Below are positions 35,599-45,627 of a DNA stretch of 64,000 bases, piece after piece. A program made the translations under genes and the position numbers. The DNA comes from Paenibacillus sp. FSL R5-0912 (GTDB lineage: Bacteria; Bacillota; Bacilli; Paenibacillales; Paenibacillaceae), in the NCBI RefSeq assembly GCF_000758605.1, contig NZ_CP009282.1, positions 1,984,001-2,048,000 on the forward strand, given 5' to 3'. Each line of letters starts with the position of its first letter. Position 1 is the stretch's first letter. The notes beneath the pieces are model-generated. The model saw nothing but the letters and a program-made list of their open reading frames with translations, had not been told where the DNA came from and did not search any database.

Positions 35599-38280
35599 TT
35601 GAAATCAAAATATATTAAAATCAAATGGTTTGGGGCACATCTACTGTTCCCCATGGGTTTTGCCGCGTTCACCTACCTTGTATTACTGGTCCTTAGAATC
35701 TCTGCAGCCCATTTATTCGCAAGAGAATATACAGGCTATATTAAAGAATTTATTGTATTAACTTTTGTTATTGTAGGAGTACTTAGCCTATTCAGATATA
35801 GTCAAACGCTGTGTAATTCTCAGAGAGATAAGAAAAATTTGCTACAAAACCGAGCTTTTCTGCTCTTGAATAGTATTGCTATCGCTGTAGTTGTGGATCA
35901 CACCTTTAATGATAAGCATTCAAATTTTACTGGCCCTCTGTTCTCAGATTTATATGATATAACAAATTTGCTGTGTATGTTGTCATTGGTTCTAGCATTT
36001 ATCGAATTGGTAAATTATGCATTATTTAAAATATGGACTTACTATTTGAAATTAATAGAAGCTAAATCAAAGAAAGGTGAAGTGAAGGGAGAAAATCAGA
36101 AGAATTGCAATGATGTAGGCTCTGATCAGAAGGAACAAAAATTTAGCACTGAATCATCCTTGGGGATAAATGGAAAAGATGTACTGAACCGTGAGCCTTT
36201 TGCCGAGCATGTTGCTAGTGCAATTATAAAACACACAGATCAAAAAACTGCTGGTTCATTGACAATTGGTTTGTATGGTCCGTGGGGATCAGGCAAAACT
36301 TCAATTTTTGACATGATGGAACGGAAATTTGCCGAAAAGGATGTAAATCCGGTTATCATTCGATTTCAGCCCTGGTTTTTTGGTAAGGATTATATGAACT
36401 TAATTCCCGAATTTTTAAATAAGCTCATAGATGCTATAAGAGAGCATTCCCTTACATACGATCCTGGGTTGATCCGAATTTTGAAAACATATCGAAAATA
36501 TCTTACGCCAATAAGTCTTCGCCCGCCAGGATTAATCATTAACTTTAAGGATTTCTTTGGTCATTCTGAGTTCAGTAAGGAGTACACTGAGGCAGAAGAA
36601 CTGAGAGAGCAAATTATTGAGAGGCTGAAACTTGCGGATATCAAGCTTATCGTATTTATTGATGATTTGGACCGTCTAGACAATAAAGAAATTCAAATGA
36701 TATTCAAACTTGTCCGTATGATTGCCGATTTTCCTAAAATAACATATGTGATTGCAATGGATGAAGAAATTGTAACGAATTCGCTAGCTCAAATGTATTC
36801 AAAGGAATTCAGTGCCGATGTTGGAAAGAACTATTTAGAAAAATTTATTCAAATTCCATTATACATACCTTCTCCAGATCCTATTCTTCTGGCAAATCTA
36901 GGTTGGGAATTGTTGGAGCCTGTACTGGATAAGGAATGGGGTACTGCTAATCAACAGCAAATAAAGAACATTTTAATTGAAATGGAGACTTCCCCGCGAA
37001 ATTTGCAGCGGCTAAGTAATATTTGCAAGGTTTATATGCCCCTCATGGGAAACGATGTTCATAAACTAGATCTGTTTAGTTTACTGACGATTAAAGTGTC
37101 GACACCTGGTCTTTTTGACTTTATTTTGAAACATGCGGATTTTTTCTTGGGGAAAGTAAAAACAAAAGAGGTTAGAGATGCTATTTTTAATGACTTGAGT
37201 AAGTATTCAAGACATCTTTCTTTTTTAAAGAAAATTTTCCCTTTAGTGGGCGTTGCTGGGGAGGTGAACTCAGACTGGATATTACAAAAAAGGTTGGGTT
37301 CACCTGAGCACTTTTGGACGTATTTCATGTACTCCGTACCGTCTGGAAAACTATCCGAGTCCGATTACGAATCTTTAAATGATACTCTAGACCGGAATCT
37401 TCCTTATTTGGATATTGCCAAAGTGTATAACAATTTGTCCAGCAAAAGTAATAGCTATGCACTTAATAAAAGCCTTAAAGAAAGGATGGCTGTATTTCCT
37501 GTAGAAAGGAAATTACGGCTACTTTCATTTATAATTATTCACTTTCATGAGGAATATAAAGAGCCTTTTCAGAATCAACTGCACCGTTCTCTTATCATAG
37601 AATTGCTAGTTGATCTTTCTAGCAGTCCCGAAGTGGATGCCGTCTACAAATTACTGATGAAAGATATTAAAAACTGGAGCTTAGTGGGGGAAGTTTATAC
37701 TCACAAATTCGGTAAAACTCTTTTGAATGGACAGTTAAAAGATTTCTTTGAAGAGGATATCAAATACGATTTTTTGATTGAGCATTCAAAAGAAGATATT
37801 GAGAAAATGTTCACCGTATGGTTTGAAGCAGTGTCGATAAAACAGAAGAAAAGAGTATTAACCTCATGGGCGAAGGAACATGGGGTCAGTTCGACAGTCC
37901 GTTTTCTAATTAAAGATTCGCATCTTCAAGAAGATTATGTTCTGCTATTTATGTACGTTAATATTCTTAAAAGCATACCTTTGAAGCTCATCAAAGATGA
38001 GTTGAAGGAAGTTAAAAAGATTGACAGTTTAAAAGCTGCCATTGTCGAACTTAAAAATACTGATCAACCGCAACTAGTTATATTAAGTTATATGGACAAT
38101 TGTATCTATGATTATGTGCTGAAAGAGCTCAATGAACATGATTATAAAGCTAAACTAAAAGATGATTTTAATAATGCTGTTATGTCTCTGTGTATGCTAG
38201 GTAATTCTGTGAGAATATCTGAAATTCGTAATAAACTCATGGAAATAAGGAAGTACAATAGAGAGAGTCCGAGGGACTAA
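35599..38280 (+). CDS. KAP-family P-loop NTPase with four N-terminal membrane helices
   Basis: An 893-residue KAP NTPase. Hydrophobic segments at about 12-33, 50-66, 85-100 and 119-141 are followed by a charged linker, Walker A GPWGSGKT (227-234), Walker B LIVFIDDLDRLD (Asp355-Asp356), a sensor region (PKITYVIAMDEE) and a long C-terminal helical region of unknown role. TTG start after AAAGGGTGAT. KAP NTPases are predicted membrane-linked ATPases, many carried on mobile DNA and some tied to phage defence. The gene is visibly AT-richer than its neighbours, with different codon use, suggesting recent transfer. It stands alone with its own terminator. Confidence 0.88.
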   Translation: MKSKYIKIKWFGAHLLFPMGFAAFTYLVLLVLRISAAHLFAREYTGYIKEFIVLTFVIVGVLSLFRYSQTLCNSQRDKKNLLQNRAFLLLNSIAIAVVVDHTFNDKHSNFTGPLFSDLYDITNLLCMLSLVLAFIELVNYALFKIWTYYLKLIEAKSKKGEVKGENQKNCNDVGSDQKEQKFSTESSLGINGKDVLNREPFAEHVASAIIKHTDQKTAGSLTIGLYGPWGSGKTSIFDMMERKFAEKDVNPVIIRFQPWFFGKDYMNLIPEFLNKLIDAIREHSLTYDPGLIRILKTYRKYLTPISLRPPGLIINFKDFFGHSEFSKEYTEAEELREQIIERLKLADIKLIVFIDDLDRLDNKEIQMIFKLVRMIADFPKITYVIAMDEEIVTNSLAQMYSKEFSADVGKNYLEKFIQIPLYIPSPDPILLANLGWELLEPVLDKEWGTANQQQIKNILIEMETSPRNLQRLSNICKVYMPLMGNDVHKLDLFSLLTIKVSTPGLFDFILKHADFFLGKVKTKEVRDAIFNDLSKYSRHLSFLKKIFPLVGVAGEVNSDWILQKRLGSPEHFWTYFMYSVPSGKLSESDYESLNDTLDRNLPYLDIAKVYNNLSSKSNSYALNKSLKERMAVFPVERKLRLLSFIIIHFHEEYKEPFQNQLHRSLIIELLVDLSSSPEVDAVYKLLMKDIKNWSLVGEVYTHKFGKTLLNGQLKDFFEEDIKYDFLIEHSKEDIEKMFTVWFEAVSIKQKKRVLTSWAKEHGVSSTVRFLIKDSHLQEDYVLLFMYVNILKSIPLKLIKDELKEVKKIDSLKAAIVELKNTDQPQLVILSYMDNCIYDYVLKELNEHDYKAKLKDDFNNAVMSLCMLGNSVRISEIRNKLMEIRKYNRESPRD

Positions 38281-38298
38281 TCCCTCGGACTCTTCGTC
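38265..38298 (+). terminator. terminator overlapping the KAP stop codon
   Basis: GAGTCCGAGGGA and its perfect complement (38281-38292) form a 12-bp stem whose loop CTAA contains the end of the KAP stop codon; TTCGTC follows. The stem starts inside the coding sequence. Confidence 0.75.
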
Positions 38299-38406
38299 AA
38301 ACCCTGCATACGGGTTTCTAATTAAGCTCCTGTTTCTAGTATCAGGCATTAGCTTGCAGCTTGTGTTATAACTTATTTTCTAAGTACTTAGTCTTATCTA
38401 GTCCTA

Positions 38407-39912
38407 TCAGGCAAACAGCGGATTGCCCTGCATGCCCACCCAGAGCGGCGACTGTTCCAGACAAGCGGCCAGTTGAAGCAGCAGATCCTCGCGTCCCTTG
38501 GAGGCCATGACCTGAACCCCGATCGGCAGGCCTTCCGCCGTGAGATGCACTGGTACGCTCATCGCCGGCTGACCGGTCAGATTCGCCAGCTGGGTGAAAG
38601 GCGTATAGGTTAGGCTGGGCTCGAACATCTCGTAGATCATCCGGCGCTGAGCGTCTTTGGACAGACTGCTGACTTCCAGCAGCTGCTGAATCTCCTCAGA
38701 CGTCTGGGTCAGCTCTCCGATCTTCGGTGCAGAATCCGCATTCGCAGGTGTGATGTACAGGTCGAACCGGTCCATCAGCGCCGCCATCTGCGCGGCAGCC
38801 ACATCCCATTCATGCAGGCTGTGAACGAATTCTGCAGCTGAGACCTGTTTACCGGCTTCGGCCAGCACCCAGGTAACAATATCCACTTCGCTTGCCGCAA
38901 TCGTGCGGCCCATACCGCTCTCGAGCGACAGGAACATCGCCGATACCTCACCGGCATTCATCGTATAGTAGTTATCCATCAGTCTGACCCCGTTAACCGG
39001 ACTCAGCTTCTCCTCGACCGCATAGCCTTCCGATTCCAGCCACTTTACAGTGTTCATCACAGCATGTACAGCTTCTTCTGATACCGGTGTGCCCACCGGT
39101 GAAGCTGTAGTGTACGCAATCCGCAGCTTCTGCTGCGCAGGCTTCAGCAGATCATCCAGATAGACCCCCGGATACAGCGGGGTCTGAAAAGCAGCTTCCG
39201 GCTGCACCACCTGCAGCAGATCAAGCATCGCGGCACTGTCGCGCACAGTCCGCGTCAGGGCGAAGTCGATCGACGCGCCCTGCCACTGGCGGCCGACGCC
39301 AGGGCCGACCGGCGTGCGCCCGCGCGTCGGCTTCAGTCCGAACAGGCCGGTGAACGAAGCCGGTATGCGGATGGAGCCGCCGCCGTCACTGGCTCCGGCC
39401 GCCGGAACAATCCCTGCGGCTACGGCCGCCGCAGCCCCGCCGCTGGAACCGCCGGGGGAATAGGCGGGGTTCCAGGGGTTGCGTGCCGGGCCGTGAAGCA
39501 GCGGCTCGGTAATATTTTTGAGGCCGAATTCCGGCGTATTCGTGTGTCCCAGCGGGATGAAGCCGCCGCGGCGGATACGGGCGACGTAATTAGAGTCCCG
39601 CTTGGGAATATTGTCCTTCATGAGCATGGCGCCCGAGGTCAGCGGTTCTCCGCCAATCGCCTGGGAGATATCCTTCAGCAGATAGGGTACGCCGGCAAAC
39701 GGCCGGGAAGTGTCGCCATCAGGGACCGGCATCTCATCCGCTTCCTTCAGCGCTGCCTCCCGGCGGGTACGCACCACCGCATTCAGCAGCGGATTCATTT
39801 CATCGAGCCGGGCGAAGGCGGTTTCCACGAGCTCGCGGGGTGAGACTTCGCGTGCCTTGACAAGAGCGGCAAGCCCTAGAGCATCATAAGCGGAATAAGA
39901 AGACAACGACAT
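38407..39912 (-). CDS. amidase signature family protein
   Basis: A 501-residue amidase with the Ser-cisSer-Lys triad region: Lys80 (PYLLKDIS), the glycine-serine motif [17 protein letters not shown] at 151-167 and Ser180 in [11 protein letters not shown]. The C-terminal part ([28 protein letters not shown]) is typical. It hydrolyses an amide of unknown identity; it is not part of a gatCAB operon, so a catabolic amidase is more likely than a tRNA amidotransferase subunit. Confidence 0.93.
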   Translation of the reverse strand: MSLSSYSAYDALGLAALVKAREVSPRELVETAFARLDEMNPLLNAVVRTRREAALKEADEMPVPDGDTSRPFAGVPYLLKDISQAIGGEPLTSGAMLMKDNIPKRDSNYVARIRRGGFIPLGHTNTPEFGLKNITEPLLHGPARNPWNPAYSPGGSSGGAAAAVAAGIVPAAGASDGGGSIRIPASFTGLFGLKPTRGRTPVGPGVGRQWQGASIDFALTRTVRDSAAMLDLLQVVQPEAAFQTPLYPGVYLDDLLKPAQQKLRIAYTTASPVGTPVSEEAVHAVMNTVKWLESEGYAVEEKLSPVNGVRLMDNYYTMNAGEVSAMFLSLESGMGRTIAASEVDIVTWVLAEAGKQVSAAEFVHSLHEWDVAAAQMAALMDRFDLYITPANADSAPKIGELTQTSEEIQQLLEVSSLSKDAQRRMIYEMFEPSLTYTPFTQLANLTGQPAMSVPVHLTAEGLPIGVQVMASKGREDLLLQLAACLEQSPLWVGMQGNPLFA

Positions 39913-40037
39913 GTGAATAACCTCTTTCTTGCAGGATGTGCAGGCTATATCGCTATAGATGCTTCTGCGGATAATGAGAATAGACGGGACCAGCTTCTCT
40001 AGTATACTTCGGGAGCGCCAGACTTCCCAATGGTCTG

Positions 40038-40403
40038 CTAGAATTCACCTGGGTCGATGCTTCTTCGCACAACCTGGATATCCTTGAGCGGCGGGAGGCC
40101 GAACAGTCTGCGGTATTCGCGGCTGAACTGCGAGGCACTCTCATAGCCTACTTCCATGGCAGCAGCCGTGGCACCCATGGAACCGCTCAGCATGAGCCGT
40201 CTGGCTTCCTGGAGGCGCAACTGCTTCTGATACTGCAACGGTCCCATTGCCGTAATGGCTTTGAACTTATGATGCAAGCCGGACACGCTCATATTATGGG
40301 CATCAGCAAGCTCCTGGACGGTGAAGGAGCGGCTGAAATTCTGATGAATCCATATGGTGCGCGGTAAGCCCGCAGCTGGAAGGAAACAATCAAGTCCGCT
40401 CAT
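40038..40403 (-). pseudogene. 5'-truncated AraC regulator (HTH half only)
   Basis: The 121-residue frame holds only the double HTH of an AraC_N-type regulator (FTVQELADAHNMSVSGLHHKFK ... VGYESASQFSREYRRLFGLPP). Intact relatives are about 300 residues; the sensing domain is missing and the upstream DNA is the end of the LOG-family gene, whose stop at 40390 overlaps. It closely resembles the HTH of the regulator at 13553-14434 and is probably a decayed paralogue; a truncated DNA-binding product cannot be excluded. Confidence 0.75.
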
Positions 40404-40971
40404 CCGTGAGATAGTTCTTCACCGGAGGCGGGGTATAATCAGCGAGTTGCTGCAGAATTCCCTCCGCAGTCGTATCGTTCAGCATGATGGAATGCTGTTT
40501 CTCCTGCATGAACTTCTCCTGGACCATGTTGCCGAACAGGGCAATCAGCGGATCGTAGTAACCGTTGACGTTCAGCAGCCCGCAGGGCTTCTGATGCAGA
40601 CCGAGCTGCGCCCACGTAAAGATCTCGAAATATTCCTCCATCGTGCCCGGCCCGCCCGGCATGGCAATGAATCCATCGGCAAGCTCAGACATCTTCAGCT
40701 TCCGTTCGTGCATGGAGTCCACCATAATCAGTTCGGTCAGACGGGTATGCTCGATTTCTCTTTTCTTGAGAAAATGGGGCAGAACCCCGATCACGCGTCC
40801 CCCCGCCTGCATGACGCTATCTGCAATAGCGCCCATTAAGCCGACAGTAGCTCCGCCATAGATCAGCGTGATGCCCCGTGCAGCCAGCTCTTTGCCCAGA
40901 GCAACAGCGTACTCTTTGTAGACGGGCGAAGCGCCGTCATTCGAACCGCAAAAAACAGCGATACTCTTCAT
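40390..40971 (-). CDS. LOG-family protein (nucleotide 5'-monophosphate phosphoribohydrolase)
   Basis: A 193-residue Rossmann-like protein of the LONELY GUY family with CGSNDG near the N-terminus, YGGATVGLMGAIAD, MHERK (87-91) and PGGPGTMEE (105-113), the binding and catalytic signature. Relatives release nucleobase from nucleoside monophosphates, including cytokinin precursors. AAAGGAGAG precedes the ATG at 40971. Confidence 0.93.
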   Translation of the reverse strand: MKSIAVFCGSNDGASPVYKEYAVALGKELAARGITLIYGGATVGLMGAIADSVMQAGGRVIGVLPHFLKKREIEHTRLTELIMVDSMHERKLKMSELADGFIAMPGGPGTMEEYFEIFTWAQLGLHQKPCGLLNVNGYYDPLIALFGNMVQEKFMQEKQHSIMLNDTTAEGILQQLADYTPPPVKNYLTDERT

Positions 40972-41049
40972 ATAATGCTGACTCTCCTTTGCCTAAGTAT
41001 CTGAAAATAACTTTGTGACGATGTTGCACCAGTGTATCTACATCCAAGA

Positions 41050-41071
41050 TACCACACGATATCGTGTGGTA
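41050..41071. promoter_or_regulatory. 22-bp perfect palindrome, possible operator
   Basis: Arms TACCACACGAT and ATCGTGTGGTA are perfect with no spacer. The site lies 79 bp upstream of the LOG start and before the subtilase remnant. It could bind a TetR- or GntR-type dimer, but no such regulator gene is near; it may survive from the damaged gene. Confidence 0.45.
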
Positions 41072-41135
41072 GAAGGATATGCTCAATGTTTAACCGCTCC
41101 TTTGCGGATGGTTTTAATGGACGGGCCCGATATGA

Positions 41136-41420
41136 AGTTCTTATGGGTCAGGTACCTCGATGTCTTCTCCCTATGTTGCCGAGGCATTAGCCCTTGTGCT
41201 TAACTATTATCAAAGTGAATCCCAATTCAACCGCAAGTTAACTGAAGGTGAGTTATATTCGCAGATTGTCAGATGTACTTTGCCGCCGGGCAGTTCCAAA
41301 GCAGCTGAAGGCAATGGCTTGCTCTTTCTGACCGCACCGGAGCTGCTGGCTGAGTATTGGAGAAACAATAAACCGGATTTGAACCATATTCATAATCCGC
41401 ACCCTGACAAGGAGGTTCAA
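41136..41420 (+). pseudogene. subtilisin-like protease remnant (C-terminal fragment)
   Basis: Starting after a TGA at 41133, the frame reads SSYGSGTSMSSPYVAEALALV, the catalytic-serine motif of S8 subtilases (GTSM.SP.VA), then about 75 more residues of plausible helical sequence. The Asp and His regions are absent and upstream frames are full of stops, so only the 3' end remains. The frame stays open into the next gene, giving an artificial 363-residue ORF. A 19-codon ORF with GGAGG (41423-41482, MPEGMSFEFKLFLDPIQRG) starts within it and may be another frameshifted fragment. Confidence 0.7.
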
Positions 41421-41582
41421 TCATGCCCGAAGGAATGTCTTTTGAATTCAAGCTTTTCCTTGACCCTATTCAAAGAGGCTAATCTGCTGCTCGAGCAGGA
41501 TATGTCCAAAACCAAATGGGCACTTGACCGATTGAAGCAAGCACATACAACACAAACTACACACAAAAAAGGAGCGATTATT

Positions 41583-42251
41583 ATGCCGTTGAATCCATAC
41601 GGAGTGTTAAAAGGAAAGATCATCAGAGGAATACCTGCACCACCCACAGGTGACAGCACCCCGCATTATCATGCAGTAGTCGAGGCTGCCGGCAGAGAAT
41701 ACAAATTGGCCATCAACGTTCAATCCACTGAGGAGCCTTCAGAGCTGCTCTATCTGGTCGGAGATAAATTTAATTCTGAGCAGATTACCCACCTGCAGAG
41801 TTTAAAGGACGGGGTTACTAAAATTGGTAAATCCAACCGTGATGAATTTGCCTTGGACTACATCCGTGGCGGACTGTTTGACCCCTCCAAGATGATCGCA
41901 CTTCGATACAATGAAGACGGTCCGGATAATGACTTGAATGAGAAAGTGGATGCTTATCTGCAACGTGCCATCAAGGATGAAACAGCCAAAATCTATGTAT
42001 ACGGCGAACCTTTCCCGGGCGGTATTCACAATATCCACATGAATCAAGGGAACGTTAAAAAATACAGAGCAGACGACGGCATCTGGCAGGATGGCGGAAT
42101 TGTGATTCATTTTGAGCAGGAGGACAAATGGCTCGGCCTGTTCCTCGCCTTCCAGTCGCAATCCTGGTGCACAGATGACCAGGGCCATATGGAGCGTCCG
42201 GTAAGTGAATGCAATCACCTGACCCAAAAGTCTGCACAAGTGTCGGGATAG
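41583..42251 (+). CDS. DUF2278 (YukJ-like) family protein
   Basis: A 222-residue protein starting MPLNPYGVLKGKIIRGIPAPP, with HYHAVVEAAGREYKLAINVQS and the C-terminal GIWQDGGIVIHFEQEDKWLGLFLAFQSQSW, matching the YukJ/DUF2278 family of unknown biochemical role. The ATG at 41583 follows AAAGGAGCG at good spacing, so I reject the longer in-frame ORF from 41160, whose first part is a subtilase remnant. Confidence 0.88.
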   Translation: MPLNPYGVLKGKIIRGIPAPPTGDSTPHYHAVVEAAGREYKLAINVQSTEEPSELLYLVGDKFNSEQITHLQSLKDGVTKIGKSNRDEFALDYIRGGLFDPSKMIALRYNEDGPDNDLNEKVDAYLQRAIKDETAKIYVYGEPFPGGIHNIHMNQGNVKKYRADDGIWQDGGIVIHFEQEDKWLGLFLAFQSQSWCTDDQGHMERPVSECNHLTQKSAQVSG

Positions 42252-42257
42252 CCGAAA

Positions 42258-42486
42258 GTGGAATCGCAAAATATCAAGTATCTTCTGGATACGTACAATC
42301 AAATCCGTTTTTATGTGGATATTCTTGAATCAGCAGTACAAAGGAATGCGTGGAATTTCTGGTGACAATCCTCAGACTATAAAGGACCGCTACAAAGAAT
42401 ACATTGCTCAGCAGGATGAGAAACTGGAGCGAGATCTAGGGAACCGGATGAACGGAGCTTTACAAGCCGTACGGGGCAAATCCTAG
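42258..42486 (+). pseudogene. small gene broken by a one-base shift
   Basis: Frame A (GTG 42258 to TGA 42365) reads ... TYNQIRFYVDILESAV; frame B (ATG 42313 to TAG 42486) reads ... FLNQQYKGMRGISGDNPQTI ... ALQAVRGKS. Joining QIRFYVD to FLNQQYKG by dropping one base near 42322 gives a continuous helical protein of about 75 residues. No family recognised. Its own ribosome site is not evident. Confidence 0.4.
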
Positions 42487-42551
42487 CTGACTTACGCGGT
42501 ATCCCAGATAAATGCACTAGAGCCTGTTCGCCCGGGTAATTAGAACCCATT

Positions 42552-42594
42552 AAGCAAGACCCTGCGGCTTCTTCTGCAAAGGTCTTGCTTTTTT
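42552..42594. terminator. terminator between convergent genes
   Basis: AAGCAAGACC and GGTCTTGCTT form a perfect 10-bp stem followed by TTTT. It ends the DUF2278 region on + and, with A-rich flank, could also serve the CPBP gene on -. Confidence 0.85.
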
Positions 42595-42606
42595 ACATTT
42601 AAACCT

Positions 42607-43461
42607 TCAATAATGTATCACGGATTTCCGGCTATGTACTTTCTTTCTCCGCAGCAGCAGAAGAATTCCGACAGCAAAGCCCATACAGGTAAGCGAAGCC
42701 GTTGTGGCGTAGCTGCCCGTCCAGATTACCAGATTCACATTCAGCAGCGAGTGGACGCCCACTACGATGAACAGATTCCGGGTCAGGACATAGAGGAGTG
42801 CAAACAGCATCCCGAGAATAACCAGCTGGATAAAATCATACACAAACTCCATTCCGTGAAGTCCGCCGTAAATCCGGTTCGGAATATGCATGAGGGCAAA
42901 GACTGTTTGCGAGATGAGCATCGCCTTAACTATGCGGGAGGAAGGCTTACCCGTTCCTGACAACCAATGATGGATCTGCACAAAAAGGAAGCCGCGGAAG
43001 ATGATCTCCTCCAGCAAGGCATTGCCGAACAATTGTCCAAGCAAAGCGCCCAGAAACAGATTCGGAAAGTCGGCAAGGTCCTGATTCCATGTAAGTGCTG
43101 TACCGGCAATGAGATTGATGCAGGTACTCATTACATTGACAGCCAGCCAGAACACAAATGTCCATAGGCATCCGGCCAGCAGCTTCTCCCGTCTCAGTCC
43201 CAGATCCCGCAGCGGAATCCGGACCATTGCCCATAAATAAATAATGACAATTACCATGAGACCAAGCAGTCCCGCGCATAACGTGGCATTTATCCACCCG
43301 TGTGTCAGCCGGTTAATGTCATCGAAGGTCCCCTTTTCAAAGAAAAGGAGGTTCACCGTCATCGCGAAAATAATCTCCAGAATAATAAGGCCAACGATAA
43401 ACCTGGCTGAAATACGTTTTCCTGTAAAAATCCCTGCATTTTCCCCTGTCTTAAGCTGCAT
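42607..43461 (-). CDS. CPBP intramembrane metalloprotease (CAAX protease/Abi family)
   Basis: A 284-residue membrane protein with about eight hydrophobic helices and the family motifs EEIIFRG (Glu-Glu-x3-Arg), FALMHIPN (FxxxH) and HSLLNVN (HxxxN). Members are intramembrane proteases or bacteriocin-immunity proteins. I place the start at the ATG at 43461 (MQLKTGENAGIF) behind AAAGGAGTG; the frame continues upstream to 43584 without a ribosome site. Confidence 0.9.
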   Translation of the reverse strand: MQLKTGENAGIFTGKRISARFIVGLIILEIIFAMTVNLLFFEKGTFDDINRLTHGWINATLCAGLLGLMVIVIIYLWAMVRIPLRDLGLRREKLLAGCLWTFVFWLAVNVMSTCINLIAGTALTWNQDLADFPNLFLGALLGQLFGNALLEEIIFRGFLFVQIHHWLSGTGKPSSRIVKAMLISQTVFALMHIPNRIYGGLHGMEFVYDFIQLVILGMLFALLYVLTRNLFIVVGVHSLLNVNLVIWTGSYATTASLTCMGFAVGILLLLRRKKVHSRKSVIHY

Positions 43462-43637
43462 ATAAGTAACACTCCTTTGGATGAAGAAATATTTACCAGT
43501 AAATCCCTCTCTATTACTATATTGGCTATGCAATGGATTCACTGTCACAGAAGTCACAACAGTCACAGACGTCATTGAGGTCACACCGCTGCACTGCCAT
43601 CATCCTGCCAGTCATAAACAGAGCGCTGCTATGGGCA

Positions 43638-44023
43638 TAAGCTGATCGCGATTGGACCTCTGGGAACCTTCGTCGGAGACGGATTGTCCGGCGGTATGAA
43701 CTGGCTGCAGCGGTACCGTAATGAATGTCTTCAAAACCAAGCATGCTATGGTTATCCGGGGCACTGACGGCATGGAACTCCTGATCCACGTCGCGATCAA
43801 CACCGTGAAGCTGCGCGGCCAATTCTTCGAAGCGCATGTGCAGGCCGGTGATCCGATTCAGGCTGGCGACAAGCTGCTCACCTTCGATCTGGCGCAAATT
43901 GCACAGAATTATGATATTACAACCGCTATGGTCGTTACCAATACGGCTGATTATAAGCAGATTCTGCCGCTTAAGCTGGGCGAAGTAACATTCGGCGAAC
44001 CGGTGCTGAACGCTGAGCTATAA
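43638..44023 (+). pseudogene. PTS beta-glucoside EIICA remnant
   Basis: From 43638 one frame reads KLIAIGPLGTFVGDGLSGGMNWL, like a PTS EIIC segment. At about 43711 the sequence jumps frame into the second half of a glucose-type EIIA domain (GTVMNVFKTKHA ... ELLIHVAINTVKLRGQFFEAHV), which keeps the HV histidine region and ends normally at 44023. The EIIB, most of EIIC and the first half of EIIA are gone. Together with the deleted GH1 gene downstream this is the relic of a beta-glucoside operon. The EIIC part is the weaker call. Confidence 0.75.
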
Positions 44024-44046
44024 GGTTACAGAATCCGCTTCATCCA

Positions 44047-44250
44047 AACAAAAGGCTATTAGTAACGGAGGGAAGTTTGGAACTCTAGGAGCGATAGCGT
44101 CCGCCTGAAAGCTTTCCGCAGGAAAGCTCGCATGGGAAGCATAAGCTATGTTTGGATTTCTACCGCTGACAGCGGAATAAATTCAGGAAATCCAAACATA
44201 ACAGTGGCCGGAAGTCCCAACATCCCGCAGTTACGGCCTGCCTTTTATAA
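44047..44250. repeat. about 200-bp structured intergenic element
   Basis: A large imperfect inverted repeat. The ends AAAAGGC ... AGTAAC and GTTAC ... GCCTTTT are complementary, and inside it TATGTTTGGATTTC (from about 44147) pairs perfectly with GAAATCCAAACATA around ACCGCT/AGCGG. It also has GGAGCGATAGCGTCC. It lies between the EIIA remnant and the GH1 gene. I have an impression of similar elements between genes in other Paenibacillus genomes, which a search would settle. Confidence 0.65.
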
Positions 44251-45201
<951 letters not shown>

Positions 45202-45230
45202 GCAGCTCCTGGCTGGTGCTGCCTTCCGCA

Positions 45231-45259
45231 TTGACAACAATTTTAGAAGCGGCTATACT
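45231..45259 (+). promoter_or_regulatory. sigma-A promoter of tyrS
   Basis: TTGACA at 45231-45236 and TATACT at 45254-45259 with a 17-bp spacer, just before the T-box leader. Transcription should start near 45266. Confidence 0.85.
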
Positions 45260-45265
45260 TTCTGT

Positions 45266-45535
45266 AATCTTATAGTTGGTATACGTTGAACGAGCCAGTA
45301 GCAGACTTTGTCCCTGTTCCCAGAAAGCCGGGGGTTGATGGAACCTTGGTATATACAATGGACTGCGAATTACACCTCGGGAGTATCTTGGGTAATGCCA
45401 AGCGGAGCTAAGCGAACGATAACTCGCGGAAGAGTGGTACGGACATGTTTGAATGTGATGTCTGTGCAATTTGGGTGGTAACACGGTTAATTATAATCGT
45501 CCCTGTGTCTATATAGACAAGGGGCGATTTTTTGT
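45266..45535 (+). ncRNA. T-box leader of tyrS
   Basis: The leader holds the T-box core GGGTGGTAACACGG (45473-45486; consensus GGGTGGNACCGCG) followed by a terminator (ATCGTCCCTGTGTC ... GACAAGGGGCGAT, then TTTTTT to 45533). Upstream stem I has a candidate specifier UAC (45371-45373 in AATTACACC), which fits tyrosine. Uncharged tRNA-Tyr would pair with the leader and allow read-through into tyrS. Confidence 0.92.
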
Positions 45536-45627
45536 TGCCCAAATTCGGGAATTGCAGAGTTACCCGGTAAGCTGGCTGTTTATCAATGCATACCAATTAC
45601 ACATAAAACATACCAAAGGGGCTGTAC

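Noticed and set aside
41160-42251. Single 363-residue gene
   Set aside because: The first part is a subtilase relic (GTSMSSPYVA) and the DUF2278 protein has its own strong ribosome site at 41583; the continuous frame is accidental.
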